From: JANQRX01 sp963663975
Lineage (GTDB): Bacteria; Pseudomonadota; Alphaproteobacteria; Rhizobiales; Kaistiaceae
Direction of reading: 5' to 3'
DNA length: 64,000 bases
Assembly (NCBI GenBank): GCA_963663975.2
Contig: CAXXRA010000015.1
Span: 310,001 to 374,000 of the forward strand
The notes under the pieces were generated by a model. That model had not been told where the DNA came from. It searched no databases and saw only the letters and a program-made list of their open reading frames with translations. Below are positions 43,049 to 51,490 of the stretch, piece by piece (the stretch's first letter is position 1; every line of letters begins with the position of its first letter). Made by a program: the position numbers and the translations under genes.

Positions 43049-43642
43049 CTACGGCAGACCGAACAGCACACTGACTCCGGCAGCGAGAAAGAGGCTGAGG
43101 AAGAAGTCGAGCGCCACGATGCCGATCGCCAGACCGGTGGTGGCCTCCATCGCCCGCCGGGCGATCAGAAAGGCGAAACGCAGCACCGCGGCCGTGGCCA
43201 GCAGCCACAACGGCAACACCAGCGGCCCGATCCCGTCGAACACGATCTCCAGCATCGCGATGGCGGCAAACGGGCTGACGATCAGCACCGTCGACCAGTT
43301 TCTGACGACCACGTAAGGGGCGTAGGTGCGCTGAATGCCGAGCACGCCGGCCAGTGCCGCCAACAGAATCGGCAGCGTGACCCAGTCGAGGCCGAGTGTC
43401 ACCGCCTGCGCCCAAACGAACACCGCGCCATCGGGTAGCTCGCTCGCCGGCAGGCGTGCCGGCATCCCCCGGTAAGCCGCGAGCATCGTCAGCCCGTAGA
43501 GCGGGGCGATCAGCACAATCGCCTGGAAAGAGCGCCAGAAACCGTCGTAGTCGGTGTCGAAATGGCGCATGGCGTTGGGACGGTCGATAAAGATCTCCCA
43601 GGCGCCGGTGAGCGAGCGGGTGATTTCGTCGCGGGTGATCAC
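43049..43642 (-). CDS. Integral membrane protein of unknown function (Yip1-like)
   Basis: A 197-residue protein with about five membrane helices (for example AIVLIAPLYGLTMLAAYRG, TLPILLAALAGVLGI, LIVSPFAAIAMLEIVFDGIGPLVLPLWLLATAAVL and GLAIGIVALDFFLSLFLAAGVSVLFG). I take GTG 43642 as the start because it overlaps the dapE stop (GTGA), a translational coupling. It resembles the Yip1-type small membrane proteins found after dapE in related bacteria. The function is unknown. Confidence 0.7.
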   Translation of the reverse strand: MITRDEITRSLTGAWEIFIDRPNAMRHFDTDYDGFWRSFQAIVLIAPLYGLTMLAAYRGMPARLPASELPDGAVFVWAQAVTLGLDWVTLPILLAALAGVLGIQRTYAPYVVVRNWSTVLIVSPFAAIAMLEIVFDGIGPLVLPLWLLATAAVLRFAFLIARRAMEATTGLAIGIVALDFFLSLFLAAGVSVLFGLP

Positions 43643-44811
43643 GGCTTCGACTCCTCGAAAAAACGATTGAGAAATCCGGCATAGATGCTGGTCAGAATCG
43701 CCAGATCGGCCACTGCCACGCGTTCGTCGACCTGGTGCATGGTAGCACCGACCAGGCCGCACTCGACCACCGGACAAACGTCCTTGAAGAAGCGCGCGTC
43801 CGACGTGCCGCCGTCGGTCGAAAGTTGCGCCTGCAGCCCGGTTTGGTCGCCAATCGCCTCCGACAGGCTTTGGGAGAGCGCTCCCTCGCCCGTCACAAAC
43901 GCTTCGGCCACCGGCTCGACCCAGGCGATTTCGGCGTTGCGGGCGCCCGATTCGGCGACCGTTCGGGCGATCAGCTCCTGCACCGCCGGTCGCGGCCGGG
44001 CGTCGTTGAAACGGACGTTGAACCTGGCGCGGACGCTGCCGGGGATGACATTGGCGGCGGTGTTGCCGGTGTCGACCGCGGTGATCTGCAAATCGGACGG
44101 CTGGAAAGCCTCCGTGCCGGTGTCGATTTCCAGTGCGGTGAGCGCGGCGAGCGCCCGCACGAGGCCCGGCATCGGATTGTCGGCCAGGTCCGGGTAGGCG
44201 GAATGGCCCTGCCGGCCGGTGATGGTCAGGACGCCCGACAGGCTGCCCCGCCGGCCGATCTTCATGGTGTCGCCAACCCGCCCCTGCGATGTCGGTTCGC
44301 CGACCAGTGCGGCGTCGAAGTGGTGGCCTTGGCCGAGCGCCCAGCCGAGCATCTTGACGGTGCCGTTGACCGCCAGCCCTTCCTCGTCGCCGGTGATCAG
44401 CAGCGACAATTGTCCGCGCGGCAGGCCGCGGCCGTCGAGACGTTGCGCTGCTGCGGCCAGGAAGCAGGCGATGCCGCCCTTCATGTCGACCGCGCCGCGG
44501 CCGTAGAGGATGCCGTCATCCTCGATTGCGGCGAAGGGCGGGCGGCTCCACGCCGCCTCGTCGCCGGGCAGCACCACGTCGGTATGACCGGCAAAGACCA
44601 GATGGGGTTCACCTGAACCGATGGTGGCGAACAAATTCTCCACGTCCGGCGAGGCCGGGTCGGTGAAGGTGCGGCGCTCGACGTTGAAGCCGAGGTCGGC
44701 GAGCACGCCCTCCAGATAGTCGAGCGCGCCGGCTTCGGCCGGCGTCACCGACGGGCAGGCGATCAGCGCCTTGAGGTGTGAAACGGCGTCGGGAGAAACG
44801 GCGTCGGCCAT
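43639..44811 (-). CDS. dapE: Succinyl-diaminopimelate desuccinylase
   Basis: A 390-residue M20 enzyme in lysine/diaminopimelate synthesis. Metal ligands and catalytic residues are visible: FAGHTDVVLPGD (His, Asp), YGRGAVDMKGGIACF (Asp), TGDEEG (Glu-Glu), LVGEPTS (Glu) and GATMHQVDERV (His). ATG 44811 gives the usual N-terminus; the longer frame from 44895 overlaps the spacer. It lies downstream of dapD on the same strand with a DUF805 gene between them. Confidence 0.95.
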   Translation of the reverse strand: MADAVSPDAVSHLKALIACPSVTPAEAGALDYLEGVLADLGFNVERRTFTDPASPDVENLFATIGSGEPHLVFAGHTDVVLPGDEAAWSRPPFAAIEDDGILYGRGAVDMKGGIACFLAAAAQRLDGRGLPRGQLSLLITGDEEGLAVNGTVKMLGWALGQGHHFDAALVGEPTSQGRVGDTMKIGRRGSLSGVLTITGRQGHSAYPDLADNPMPGLVRALAALTALEIDTGTEAFQPSDLQITAVDTGNTAANVIPGSVRARFNVRFNDARPRPAVQELIARTVAESGARNAEIAWVEPVAEAFVTGEGALSQSLSEAIGDQTGLQAQLSTDGGTSDARFFKDVCPVVECGLVGATMHQVDERVAVADLAILTSIYAGFLNRFFEESKP

Positions 44812-44845
44812 GGCAAAATCGACTGCGGGTTGGTTGTTGATTGAG

Positions 44846-45214
44846 TTATTCGGGATGAAAGCGGGGCTTCGGCCCGTACCGGTTGGCGTCGGCATTGCCG
44901 GGAATGACGGCCAGACCGAGCAGCCACAGGAAGCCGAACACGGGAACCAGAAACAACAATACGAACAGCCCCGGCAGGCCCAGATCGTGGCATCGTTTGG
45001 CCGCGATGATGAACTGGCTCGGCAGAAACGGCAGCGAGATCAGCATCAACGTGCCGATGGTCACACCGCCGGTGGACTGACCGATGACGAAATTGAGCAC
45101 CGCCGCGTTGAACGCAAAGATGAAGACCAGTCCGAGAATATACTCCACGCGCGAAGCGCGGCCGTTGACGCTGAGGAAGAAGGTGGCAAGCTGATTCAAA
45201 TTGGCGGGCGGCAT
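44846..45214 (-). CDS. DUF805 family membrane protein
   Basis: A 122-residue protein: FFLSVNGRASRVEYILGLVFIF (the GRxxRxEY motif of DUF805), three further membrane helices, then AAKRCHDLGLPGLFVLLFLVPVFGFLWLLGLAVIPG. The family is widespread and has no known function. It lies between dapD and dapE (22 bp and 34 bp gaps), so it is probably co-transcribed with them. Confidence 0.88.
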   Translation of the reverse strand: MPPANLNQLATFFLSVNGRASRVEYILGLVFIFAFNAAVLNFVIGQSTGGVTIGTLMLISLPFLPSQFIIAAKRCHDLGLPGLFVLLFLVPVFGFLWLLGLAVIPGNADANRYGPKPRFHPE

Positions 45215-45235
45215 GTGGTCTCTTCGCTGATGGGG

Positions 45236-46087
45236 TCAGTCCCGCAGAAGTTCGTTGACCGACGTTTTCGAGCGCGTCCTTTCGTCGACCTGCTTGACGA
45301 TGACGGCGCAGTAGAGCGACGGACCGGGCGTGCCGTCGGCAAGCGGGCGTGGCGGCAGCGTTCCCGGCACCACCACCGAATAGGGTGGTACTTCGCCCAT
45401 ATGGATCGCCCCGCTGGCGCGATCAACGATTTTTGTCGAGGCGCCGATGAAAACGCCCATCGACAGGACCGAGCCCTCGCCGACCAGGACGCCCTCGGCG
45501 ACCTCGGCGCGGGCGCCGATAAAGCAATTGTCCTCGATCACCACCGGACCGGCCTGCAGAGGCTCCAGCACCCCGCCGATGCCGGCGCCGCCTGAAATAT
45601 GGCAATTGGCGCCGATCTGGGCGCACGACCCCACGGTCGCCCAGGTATCGATCATGGTGCCGGGCCCGACATAGGCGCCGAGATTGACGAAGCAAGGCAT
45701 CAGGATCGCGCCCTCGGCAATATGGGCCGAGCGCCGAACGATGCAGTGCGGCACCGCCCTGAAACCGGCGTCACGGAAGTCGTCAGGCGTCCAGCCGGCG
45801 AATTTCGACGGCACCTTGTCCCACCACGTCGCCCCGCCCGGTCCGCCGTCGATCGCCGCCATCGGGTTGAGGCGGAAGGACAGCAGCACGGCCATTTTGA
45901 GCCATTGATTGACGACCCACACGCCGTCGGCCTTTTCCGCCACGCGCGCCTTGCCGCTGTCGAGCAGGTCGAGCGCCTTCGCCACGGCCTCGTGGATGTC
46001 GCCGGCGGCATCGGGGCCGATCCGTTCGCGGTCCTCGAACGCCGACTCGATCACCGTGCGCAGTGCGTCGAGGTCTTGCGATGTCAT
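45236..46087 (-). CDS. dapD: Tetrahydrodipicolinate N-succinyltransferase
   Basis: A 283-residue left-handed beta-helix transferase that succinylates tetrahydrodipicolinate in the DAP pathway. The hexapeptide-repeat region is clear (VRRSAHIAEGAILMPCFVNLGAYVGPGTMIDTWATVGSCAQIGANCHISGGAGIGG), with the catalytic Asp-Thr-Trp segment within it. ATG 46087 gives the canonical start. It is upstream of DUF805 and dapE on the same strand. Confidence 0.96.
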   Translation of the reverse strand: MTSQDLDALRTVIESAFEDRERIGPDAAGDIHEAVAKALDLLDSGKARVAEKADGVWVVNQWLKMAVLLSFRLNPMAAIDGGPGGATWWDKVPSKFAGWTPDDFRDAGFRAVPHCIVRRSAHIAEGAILMPCFVNLGAYVGPGTMIDTWATVGSCAQIGANCHISGGAGIGGVLEPLQAGPVVIEDNCFIGARAEVAEGVLVGEGSVLSMGVFIGASTKIVDRASGAIHMGEVPPYSVVVPGTLPPRPLADGTPGPSLYCAVIVKQVDERTRSKTSVNELLRD

Positions 46088-46146
46088 GTGCGGGCCGGCC
46101 CTTGGCTTTCTTGAGCGGCCGGACCATAGCCGCCGGGCGAGCGGTG

Positions 46147-46887
46147 TCAAACCGCGGCCAGCGCCACAAGCACGTCGTCGAGAAATCCGGCCAGATCGTC
46201 GGTGACATAGTCGACATGGTCGGCGTCATGGCCTTCCATTTCCCAGTCTTCGGAGAACACCGGGCGGGTCCCGCCGGGCACGACCAGAACCGTCGTCATG
46301 CCAAGCTGGCGCGGCACCGCCAGATTGCGCGACAAATCCTCGAACATGGCCGCCGCGCCAGGTGTCACGCCGGTTTCGGCGACCAAGCGATCGTAGGTTT
46401 CGTGGGCCGGTTTGGGCAACAGATCGGCCCATACGATATCGAAGATCTCTTCGAAGTGATCGGTCACGCCGAGGCGTTCGGCAATTTTTTCGGCGTGTGC
46501 CCGCGACCCGTTGGTGAGGATGAATTTGCGACCCGGCAGGCGCTCGATGGCCGATGCCAGCCTGGGGTCGGGCTGGACCGGGCTGTGGTCGATGTCGTGG
46601 ACGTATTCGAGAAAGCCGTCGGGCTCGATGCCGTGCTCGATCATCAGGCCGCGAAGGGTCGTCCCGTAACGGCGGTAATAGTCCTTCTGGACCTTGTGGG
46701 CGGCGTCGCCGTCGATTTCCAGCAGCCGGCCGACATAGTCGCGAATGCGACTGTCGACCTGGGCGAACAAATTAGTGTGGCGTGGATAGAGCGTGTTGTC
46801 GAGATCGAAGATCCACGCGTCGAGGGCGCGAAAACGGCGCCCGTCATCGCCGTTCAAGGCCGACGGTATCGAGTTCGGCTCCCTCAT
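46147..46887 (-). CDS. HAD-family pyrimidine 5'-nucleotidase
   Basis: A 246-residue HAD hydrolase: the nucleophile motif AWIFDLDNTLYP (about residue 26), KFILTNGSRAHAEKIAERLGV (motif II), and the late motifs LLPKPAHETYDRLV and AAMFEDLSRNL. It matches the pyrimidine 5'-nucleotidase (SDT1-like) subfamily. ATG 46887 overlaps the argB stop (ATGA), a coupling common in Rhizobiales. It is more likely to remove phosphate from UMP/CMP or damaged nucleotides than to act in arginine synthesis. Confidence 0.88.
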   Translation of the reverse strand: MREPNSIPSALNGDDGRRFRALDAWIFDLDNTLYPRHTNLFAQVDSRIRDYVGRLLEIDGDAAHKVQKDYYRRYGTTLRGLMIEHGIEPDGFLEYVHDIDHSPVQPDPRLASAIERLPGRKFILTNGSRAHAEKIAERLGVTDHFEEIFDIVWADLLPKPAHETYDRLVAETGVTPGAAAMFEDLSRNLAVPRQLGMTTVLVVPGGTRPVFSEDWEMEGHDADHVDYVTDDLAGFLDDVLVALAAV

Positions 46888-47792
46888 GGGGTGATCAGCG
46901 TGCCGGCGCCGTGGTCGGTGAACAGCTCCAGCAGCACCGCATGAGGCGTCTTGCCGTTGAGGATGACCACACCCTCGACGCCGCCCTCCAGTGCCTCGAT
47001 GCAGGTTTCGACCTTGGGGATCATGCCCCCGGAAATCGTGCCGTCGGCGATCATTTGGCGGACCCGTTCCTTCGACAGTCTCTTGATCAGTTTGCCCGAT
47101 CCGTCCAGCACACCGGGAACGTCGGTCAGGAACAGGAGCCGCGTTGCATCGAGCGAGCCGGCGATGGCGCCGGCGAAGGTATCGGCGTTGATGTTGTAGG
47201 TCTCGCCGTCGCGTCCCGGCGCGACCGGCGCGATCACCGGAATCAGCTCGGCCCCGAGCACGTTGTCGATCACGTCGCGGTTGACCTCGTTGGGCTCTCC
47301 CACGAACCCCAGATCGACGATTCTCTCGATGTTCGAGTCGGGGTCGATGACCGTGCGCTCCGCCTTGGCCGCGAACACCATGTTGCCGTCCTTGCCCGAC
47401 AGACCGACCGCCTTGCCGCCGGCGGCGTTGATGGCCATGACGATTTCCTTGTTGATCGAGCCGGCCAGCACCATTTCGACGATTTCGATCGTGCGCCGGT
47501 CGGTCACCCGCAAGCCGGCCTTGAACTCCGATTCGATGCCGAGCTGCCTGAGCATCTCGCCGATCTGCGGTCCGCCGCCATGCACCACCACCGGGCGAAC
47601 GCCGGAGGTTTCCAGCAGTGTGATGTCGCGCGCGAAGGCCTTGGCCAGATCCGGGTCGCCCATGGCGTGGCCGCCATACTTCACCACCACCACCTTGCGG
47701 TCGTAGGCGAGCATGTAGGGCAGCGCCGCTGAAATCAGCCGCGCCCGCTGGATCGCTGCCGCGGTTTCCTTGTCGTCGTCGTCGTTGGTCAC
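46884..47792 (-). CDS. argB: Acetylglutamate kinase
   Basis: A 302-residue amino-acid kinase that phosphorylates N-acetylglutamate, the second step of arginine synthesis. It has VVVKYGGHAMGD (about residue 35), VVVHGGGPQIGEML and YNINADTFAGAIAGSL with FLTDVPGVLDGSGKLI. The length matches arginine-sensitive forms with an N-terminal helix. It is coupled to the HAD gene and follows engB after 136 bp, in which I see nothing else. Confidence 0.96.
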   Translation of the reverse strand: MTNDDDDKETAAAIQRARLISAALPYMLAYDRKVVVVKYGGHAMGDPDLAKAFARDITLLETSGVRPVVVHGGGPQIGEMLRQLGIESEFKAGLRVTDRRTIEIVEMVLAGSINKEIVMAINAAGGKAVGLSGKDGNMVFAAKAERTVIDPDSNIERIVDLGFVGEPNEVNRDVIDNVLGAELIPVIAPVAPGRDGETYNINADTFAGAIAGSLDATRLLFLTDVPGVLDGSGKLIKRLSKERVRQMIADGTISGGMIPKVETCIEALEGGVEGVVILNGKTPHAVLLELFTDHGAGTLITP

Positions 47793-47928
47793 TGAACGTC
47801 CCTCGGCGAGGAGAAGGGTCTATATCGGCTTTGCCGGTCGTCGACAAACGGCCAGGAGGGGCGCTGCCCGAACCCTGAGAGGGTCGGTTGCGCATGGCGG
47901 TTGTTACCATGGGAAAGCGGGCCAATTC

Positions 47929-48573
47929 CTAATCGGCCAGGGCAGCGATCTCGGCCCGCAGGATGTCCAGACCCTGGCTGCCATGGGACGAGGTGGCGAT
48001 GATTTCGGGATGGGCGGCCGGGCGTTTGCCGATCGCCACCGCTGTCGCGGCCACGATCGTATCGAGCGCCGGCGGTTTGAGCTTGTCGCATTTGGTCAGC
48101 ACGATCTGATAGGACACCGCCGCCTTGTCGAGCAGGTCGAGCGTGTCGAGATCTGCCGGTTTCAGGCCGTGGCGGGCGTCGACCAGCAAATAGGCCCGGC
48201 GTAAATTGGGGCGTCCGCGCAGGTAGTGGAACATCAGCCGGGTCCACACTGCGACCTCGCTCTTGGGCGCGCGGGCATAGCCATAGCCGGGCAAATCAAC
48301 GGCCAGAAGCCGGGAACCGCTGTCGAAATAGTTGAGCTGCCGCGTCCGGCCCGGCGTGTTGGAGGTGCGTGCCAGTGTCGTCTGACCGGTCAGCGCGTTG
48401 ATCAGCGACGACTTGCCCACGTTGGAGCGGCCGGCGAAGGCCACTTCGGCGACGTCGGCCGCCGGCATGGCGTCGGACGAAGCGACACCACGGACAAACA
48501 CCCACGGCCTGGCGAACAGCAATCGACCGGTCTCAAGCCAGGCCGCATACGCATCGCTGTCCGTGGTGTTCAT
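47929..48573 (-). CDS. engB: Ribosome biogenesis GTP-binding protein EngB (YsxC/YihA)
   Basis: A 214-residue GTPase: G1 FAGRSNVGKSSLINALTG (about residue 46), G2 with LARTSNTPGRTRQLNYF, G3 VDLPGYGYARAP, G4 VLTKCDKLK and G5 ATSSHG. It aids 50S subunit assembly. It is followed on the same strand by argB, and it follows yidC after 56 bp, as in many alphaproteobacteria. Confidence 0.95.
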   Translation of the reverse strand: MNTTDSDAYAAWLETGRLLFARPWVFVRGVASSDAMPAADVAEVAFAGRSNVGKSSLINALTGQTTLARTSNTPGRTRQLNYFDSGSRLLAVDLPGYGYARAPKSEVAVWTRLMFHYLRGRPNLRRAYLLVDARHGLKPADLDTLDLLDKAAVSYQIVLTKCDKLKPPALDTIVAATAVAIGKRPAAHPEIIATSSHGSQGLDILRAEIAALAD

Positions 48574-48629
48574 GATCTTGGGCGGCGCGATCCGTTGGTC
48601 GGCCGGGAGCGCGGCGCGGCGCAGCTAGG

Positions 48630-50669
48630 CTAGGCGGGCGGGCTGGGTTTGTCGCCGGCCGCCGTCCGCGACCGGGATTTGCGCCGTTTCGGGGAATTCT
48701 TCGGTCGCACCTTGCGTTTCGGATCGACGGGTTTGGCTCGTTTGGCTCGTTTGGCGGGCTTGGCCGGCTCCGCCTCGGCCGTCGCCTTGACCGGCTCGGG
48801 CTGCCGGGCAGGAGCGACGGCCGCGGTTGCCGAGGCGGAGGCCGCAGCCGCCCCGCGGCGGAAGGTACTCATGATGTTGCCGAACAGATCGACGGTCACA
48901 CCATTGCGACGCATGATGACGTATTGCTGGGTCACCGACAGGGTGTTGTTCCATGCCCAGTAGATGACCAGCCCGGCCGGAAACGAGGCCAGCATGAAGG
49001 TGAAGACGATCGGCATCCAGGTGAAGATCATGGCCTGGGTCGGGTCGGGCGGGGTCGGATTGAGCTTCATTTGGATGAACATCGTGAAGCCCATGATCAG
49101 CGGCCACACGCCCACCACCAGCAGGCTCGGCGGGTCCCACGGGATGAGCCCGAACAGATTGAAGATCGAGGTCGGATCGGGCGCGGCAAGGTCTTGAATC
49201 CAGCCGAAGAAGGGCGCGTGGCGCATCTCGATGGTGACGAACAGCACCTTGTAGAGAGCGAAGAACACCGGAATCTGGATGGCGATCGGCCAACATCCGG
49301 CGACCGGATTGATCTTCTCCTTCTTGTAGAGCGCCATCAGCGCCTGCTGCTGCTTGGCCTTGTCGTCCTTGAACTTTTCGCGAAGCTCGGTCATTTGCGG
49401 CTGCAGCTTCCGCATCGCGCTCATCGACCGATAGGACTTGCTGGCGAGCGGAAAGAACCCCGCCTTGATGATCACAGTGGCCGCCAGGATGGCGACGCCG
49501 AAATTGCCGAACAGGTCGAAGAAAAAGTCGATCACCGAGAACAGCGGCTTGGTGATGAAAAAGAACCACCCCCAGTCGATCAGCCGGTCGAACAGCGTGA
49601 TCTCGTACAGGTCGCGGTAGCCGTCGACAATGGCCACCACCTTGGCGCCGGCAAACAGCCGGTTGGTCAGTTCGAAGCTCTCTCCCGGCGCGACGGTTAG
49701 TGCGCCCTGGCGAAAATCCGCCTGGAAGACTCCGGTACCGTCCCCGGAATGCACGAAACGGCCGTCAAAGGGCCGCGAAGGGTCCGGTATCAGTGCCGTG
49801 GCCCAATATTTGTCGGTGATGCCCAGCCAGCCGTCGGGGACGCTGGCCCAGGTCTTTTCACCAGCGTCAACGATCTTGCTGTACTTCTCCTCCTCGACGC
49901 CGTCCTCGCCGAAAACACCGATCAAGCCCTCGAAGAGGATCCAGAATCCGGTCGTTTCCGGTTCGCCGATCCGCGTCAGGCGGCCATAGGCGGACAGATC
50001 GGCGGTCGCGGCGCTACGGTTGATGACCTTGTCGATGACGGTGAACATGTACGCTTCGTCGAGCGCGATGGTGCGCGTGAAAACCAGGCCGGCGCCGTTG
50101 TCGAACCTCAGGTCGACCGGCGTCTCGGGCGTCAGCGTCGCGCCCGATGGTGCGGTCCAGATGGTCGCCGCGCCGGGCACCTCGCCGGCCGATTCGGGCG
50201 CCTGCCAGCCGAACTCGGCGAAATAGCCGTCCGGGCCGCCGCTCGGGGAGAGCAGAATGATGGTGGGACTGCCGTCGTCGACGGTTTCGCGGTAGTCGTT
50301 GAGGCGCAAATCATCGATCCGCGCGCCGGTGAGATTGATCGAGCCCGACAGCAGATCCGATGCGATGGTGACCCGGCCGTTCTTGGCCAGCGCCGATTCG
50401 CGCGACCCGGTCGCTCCGACGGCGGTATCTGTCGGCAGTTGGCTGGTCGCCTGTTCGCCGGTGGACGAACCGGCCTGGGGTATGGCAATGCCGTCGGCGG
50501 CCGGGTCGCCCGCCTGGCCGGCCACCGATTCGGACGCCTGCTGCTGTCGCGCCGCCTGCTCCTGTTGTCTCGCCTGCTCGATCTGCGGTCCTGAAATGAA
50601 AAACGTCCAGCCGAACAGGACAGCCAGCGACAGCACGATGGCGATCATGAAATTTCGATTGTCAGGCAT
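48630..50669 (-). CDS. yidC: Membrane protein insertase YidC
   Basis: A 679-residue YidC of the long Gram-negative type: N-terminal helix (FMIAIVLSLAVLFGWTFFI), a periplasmic beta-sandwich (about residues 60-390), then the insertase core (FFDLFGNFGVAILAATVIIKAGFFPL ... YRSMSAMRKLQPQMTELREKFKDDK ... QIPVFFALYKVLFVTIEMRHAPF ... TFMLASFPAGLVIYWAWNN). The C-terminus is a Lys/Arg-rich tail (KRAKRAKPVDPKRKVRPKNSPKRRKSR) that may touch the ribosome. The AAGGGG run 6 bp before ATG 50669 comes from the adjacent repeat. Confidence 0.96.
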   Translation of the reverse strand: MPDNRNFMIAIVLSLAVLFGWTFFISGPQIEQARQQEQAARQQQASESVAGQAGDPAADGIAIPQAGSSTGEQATSQLPTDTAVGATGSRESALAKNGRVTIASDLLSGSINLTGARIDDLRLNDYRETVDDGSPTIILLSPSGGPDGYFAEFGWQAPESAGEVPGAATIWTAPSGATLTPETPVDLRFDNGAGLVFTRTIALDEAYMFTVIDKVINRSAATADLSAYGRLTRIGEPETTGFWILFEGLIGVFGEDGVEEEKYSKIVDAGEKTWASVPDGWLGITDKYWATALIPDPSRPFDGRFVHSGDGTGVFQADFRQGALTVAPGESFELTNRLFAGAKVVAIVDGYRDLYEITLFDRLIDWGWFFFITKPLFSVIDFFFDLFGNFGVAILAATVIIKAGFFPLASKSYRSMSAMRKLQPQMTELREKFKDDKAKQQQALMALYKKEKINPVAGCWPIAIQIPVFFALYKVLFVTIEMRHAPFFGWIQDLAAPDPTSIFNLFGLIPWDPPSLLVVGVWPLIMGFTMFIQMKLNPTPPDPTQAMIFTWMPIVFTFMLASFPAGLVIYWAWNNTLSVTQQYVIMRRNGVTVDLFGNIMSTFRRGAAAASASATAAVAPARQPEPVKATAEAEPAKPAKRAKRAKPVDPKRKVRPKNSPKRRKSRSRTAAGDKPSPPA

Positions 50670-50670
50670 C

Positions 50671-50834
50671 TAGAGCCCCTTCAACCAACTCTGAGCCATT
50701 CTGACGGACGATTTTGCGCCAATTCCTGCGCAAAGTCTCTCGACCGTATCCAGATACGCTCATCGAACCCTTTACTTGATCTTGTCAAAAAATCGCTCCG
50801 TCAGAATGGCTCAGAGTTGGTTGAAGGGGCTCTA
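50671..50834. repeat. MITE-like palindromic repeat, best-preserved short copy
   Basis: 164 bp between yidC and rnpA: ends TAGAGCCCCTTCAACCAACT and AGTTGGTTGAAGGGGCTCTA are perfect inverted repeats, continuing as CTGAGCCATTCTGACGGA / TCCGTCAGAATGGCTCAG. Without the element and one TA the flanks read TGCTAGATG: the rnpA stop followed at once by the yidC start. This suggests insertion into a TA with TA duplication, as for IS630/mariner-type elements. Confidence 0.9.
50676..50681 (-). promoter_or_regulatory. Repeat-borne ribosome binding site of yidC
   Basis: On the minus strand AAGGGG, spacer CTCTAG (6 nt), then ATG of yidC. It can pair with the 16S anti-Shine-Dalgarno end with one G-U pair. 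The bases belong to the terminus of the repeat at 50671-50834. Confidence 0.6.
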
Positions 50835-51185
50835 GCAAGCCCTTTTCCTGGCGCGAGCGCCTGCCGAAATCTCGTCCAACCCGCTCCTTAGATCGGCAGT
50901 GAGTCGCTCAAATGGAAGGGTCAGGGCCGCCCGCCGACCGATCAAAACATAATCCGTAGACGATTTGGCGCTTTTCCTCGACAACCGCACGGCTTCCTTG
51001 AGTCGCCGGCGTATTCGGTTTCGCACAACCGCGTTTCCTGTTTTCCTGGTCACAGTGTAGCCGAAGCGCGCCGGCCGCAGGGGGTGTGGTCCAGGACGGG
51101 CCGCCTGCAGGATGAAGCCGGCACGGATTATTCGCTTGCCTCTTGCCGCCGCCCGGAACTCGGACCGGCGCGTCAAACCTTGCAT
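50832..51185 (-). CDS. rnpA: Ribonuclease P protein component
   Basis: A 117-residue basic RNase P protein: LTRRSEFRAAARGKRIIRAGF, RFGYTVTRKTGNAVVRNRIRRRLKEAVR (the RNR motif) and DYVLIGRRAALTLPFERLTADL. It binds the catalytic RNA and helps process tRNA 5' ends. The TAG stop is the first triplet of the palindromic repeat. rpmH lies upstream by 43 bp, the universal rpmH-rnpA pair. Confidence 0.94.
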   Translation of the reverse strand: MQGLTRRSEFRAAARGKRIIRAGFILQAARPGPHPLRPARFGYTVTRKTGNAVVRNRIRRRLKEAVRLSRKSAKSSTDYVLIGRRAALTLPFERLTADLRSGLDEISAGARARKRAC

Positions 51186-51228
51186 GTCTCGGGAGCCGCA
51201 TCGGCTCGAGTCCGGAAACGTCGGGCGC

Positions 51229-51363
51229 TCAGGCGCTCAGGCGCTTGCGGCCCCGTGCACGCCGTGCCGCGATGACCTTTCTGCCGCCGGACCGGGCCAT
51301 TCGCGCGCGAAATCCGTGCCGCCGCTTGCGCACCAGCTTGCTGGGTTGGTAGGTCCGTTTCAC
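51229..51363 (-). CDS. rpmH: 50S ribosomal protein L34
   Basis: A 44-residue protein starting at GTG 51363: VKRTYQPSKLVRKRRHGFRA, then RMARSGGRKVIAARRARGRKRLSA. This is L34 throughout and typical in length. It lies directly upstream of rnpA. The GTG start and the short length make it easy for automatic callers to miss it. Confidence 0.95.
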   Translation of the reverse strand: MKRTYQPSKLVRKRRHGFRARMARSGGRKVIAARRARGRKRLSA

Positions 51364-51490
51364 GTCTTGATCTCCGCACGTCTTTTTCGCGTCGGGCTTA
51401 TAAAGTAATGAGCCAAATCAAGTCAACGTAACGATACCCCAGCTCACGGGAAAGAACGTCCCGCCGGAGCTGCCATCTGGGAGCCCGCGC

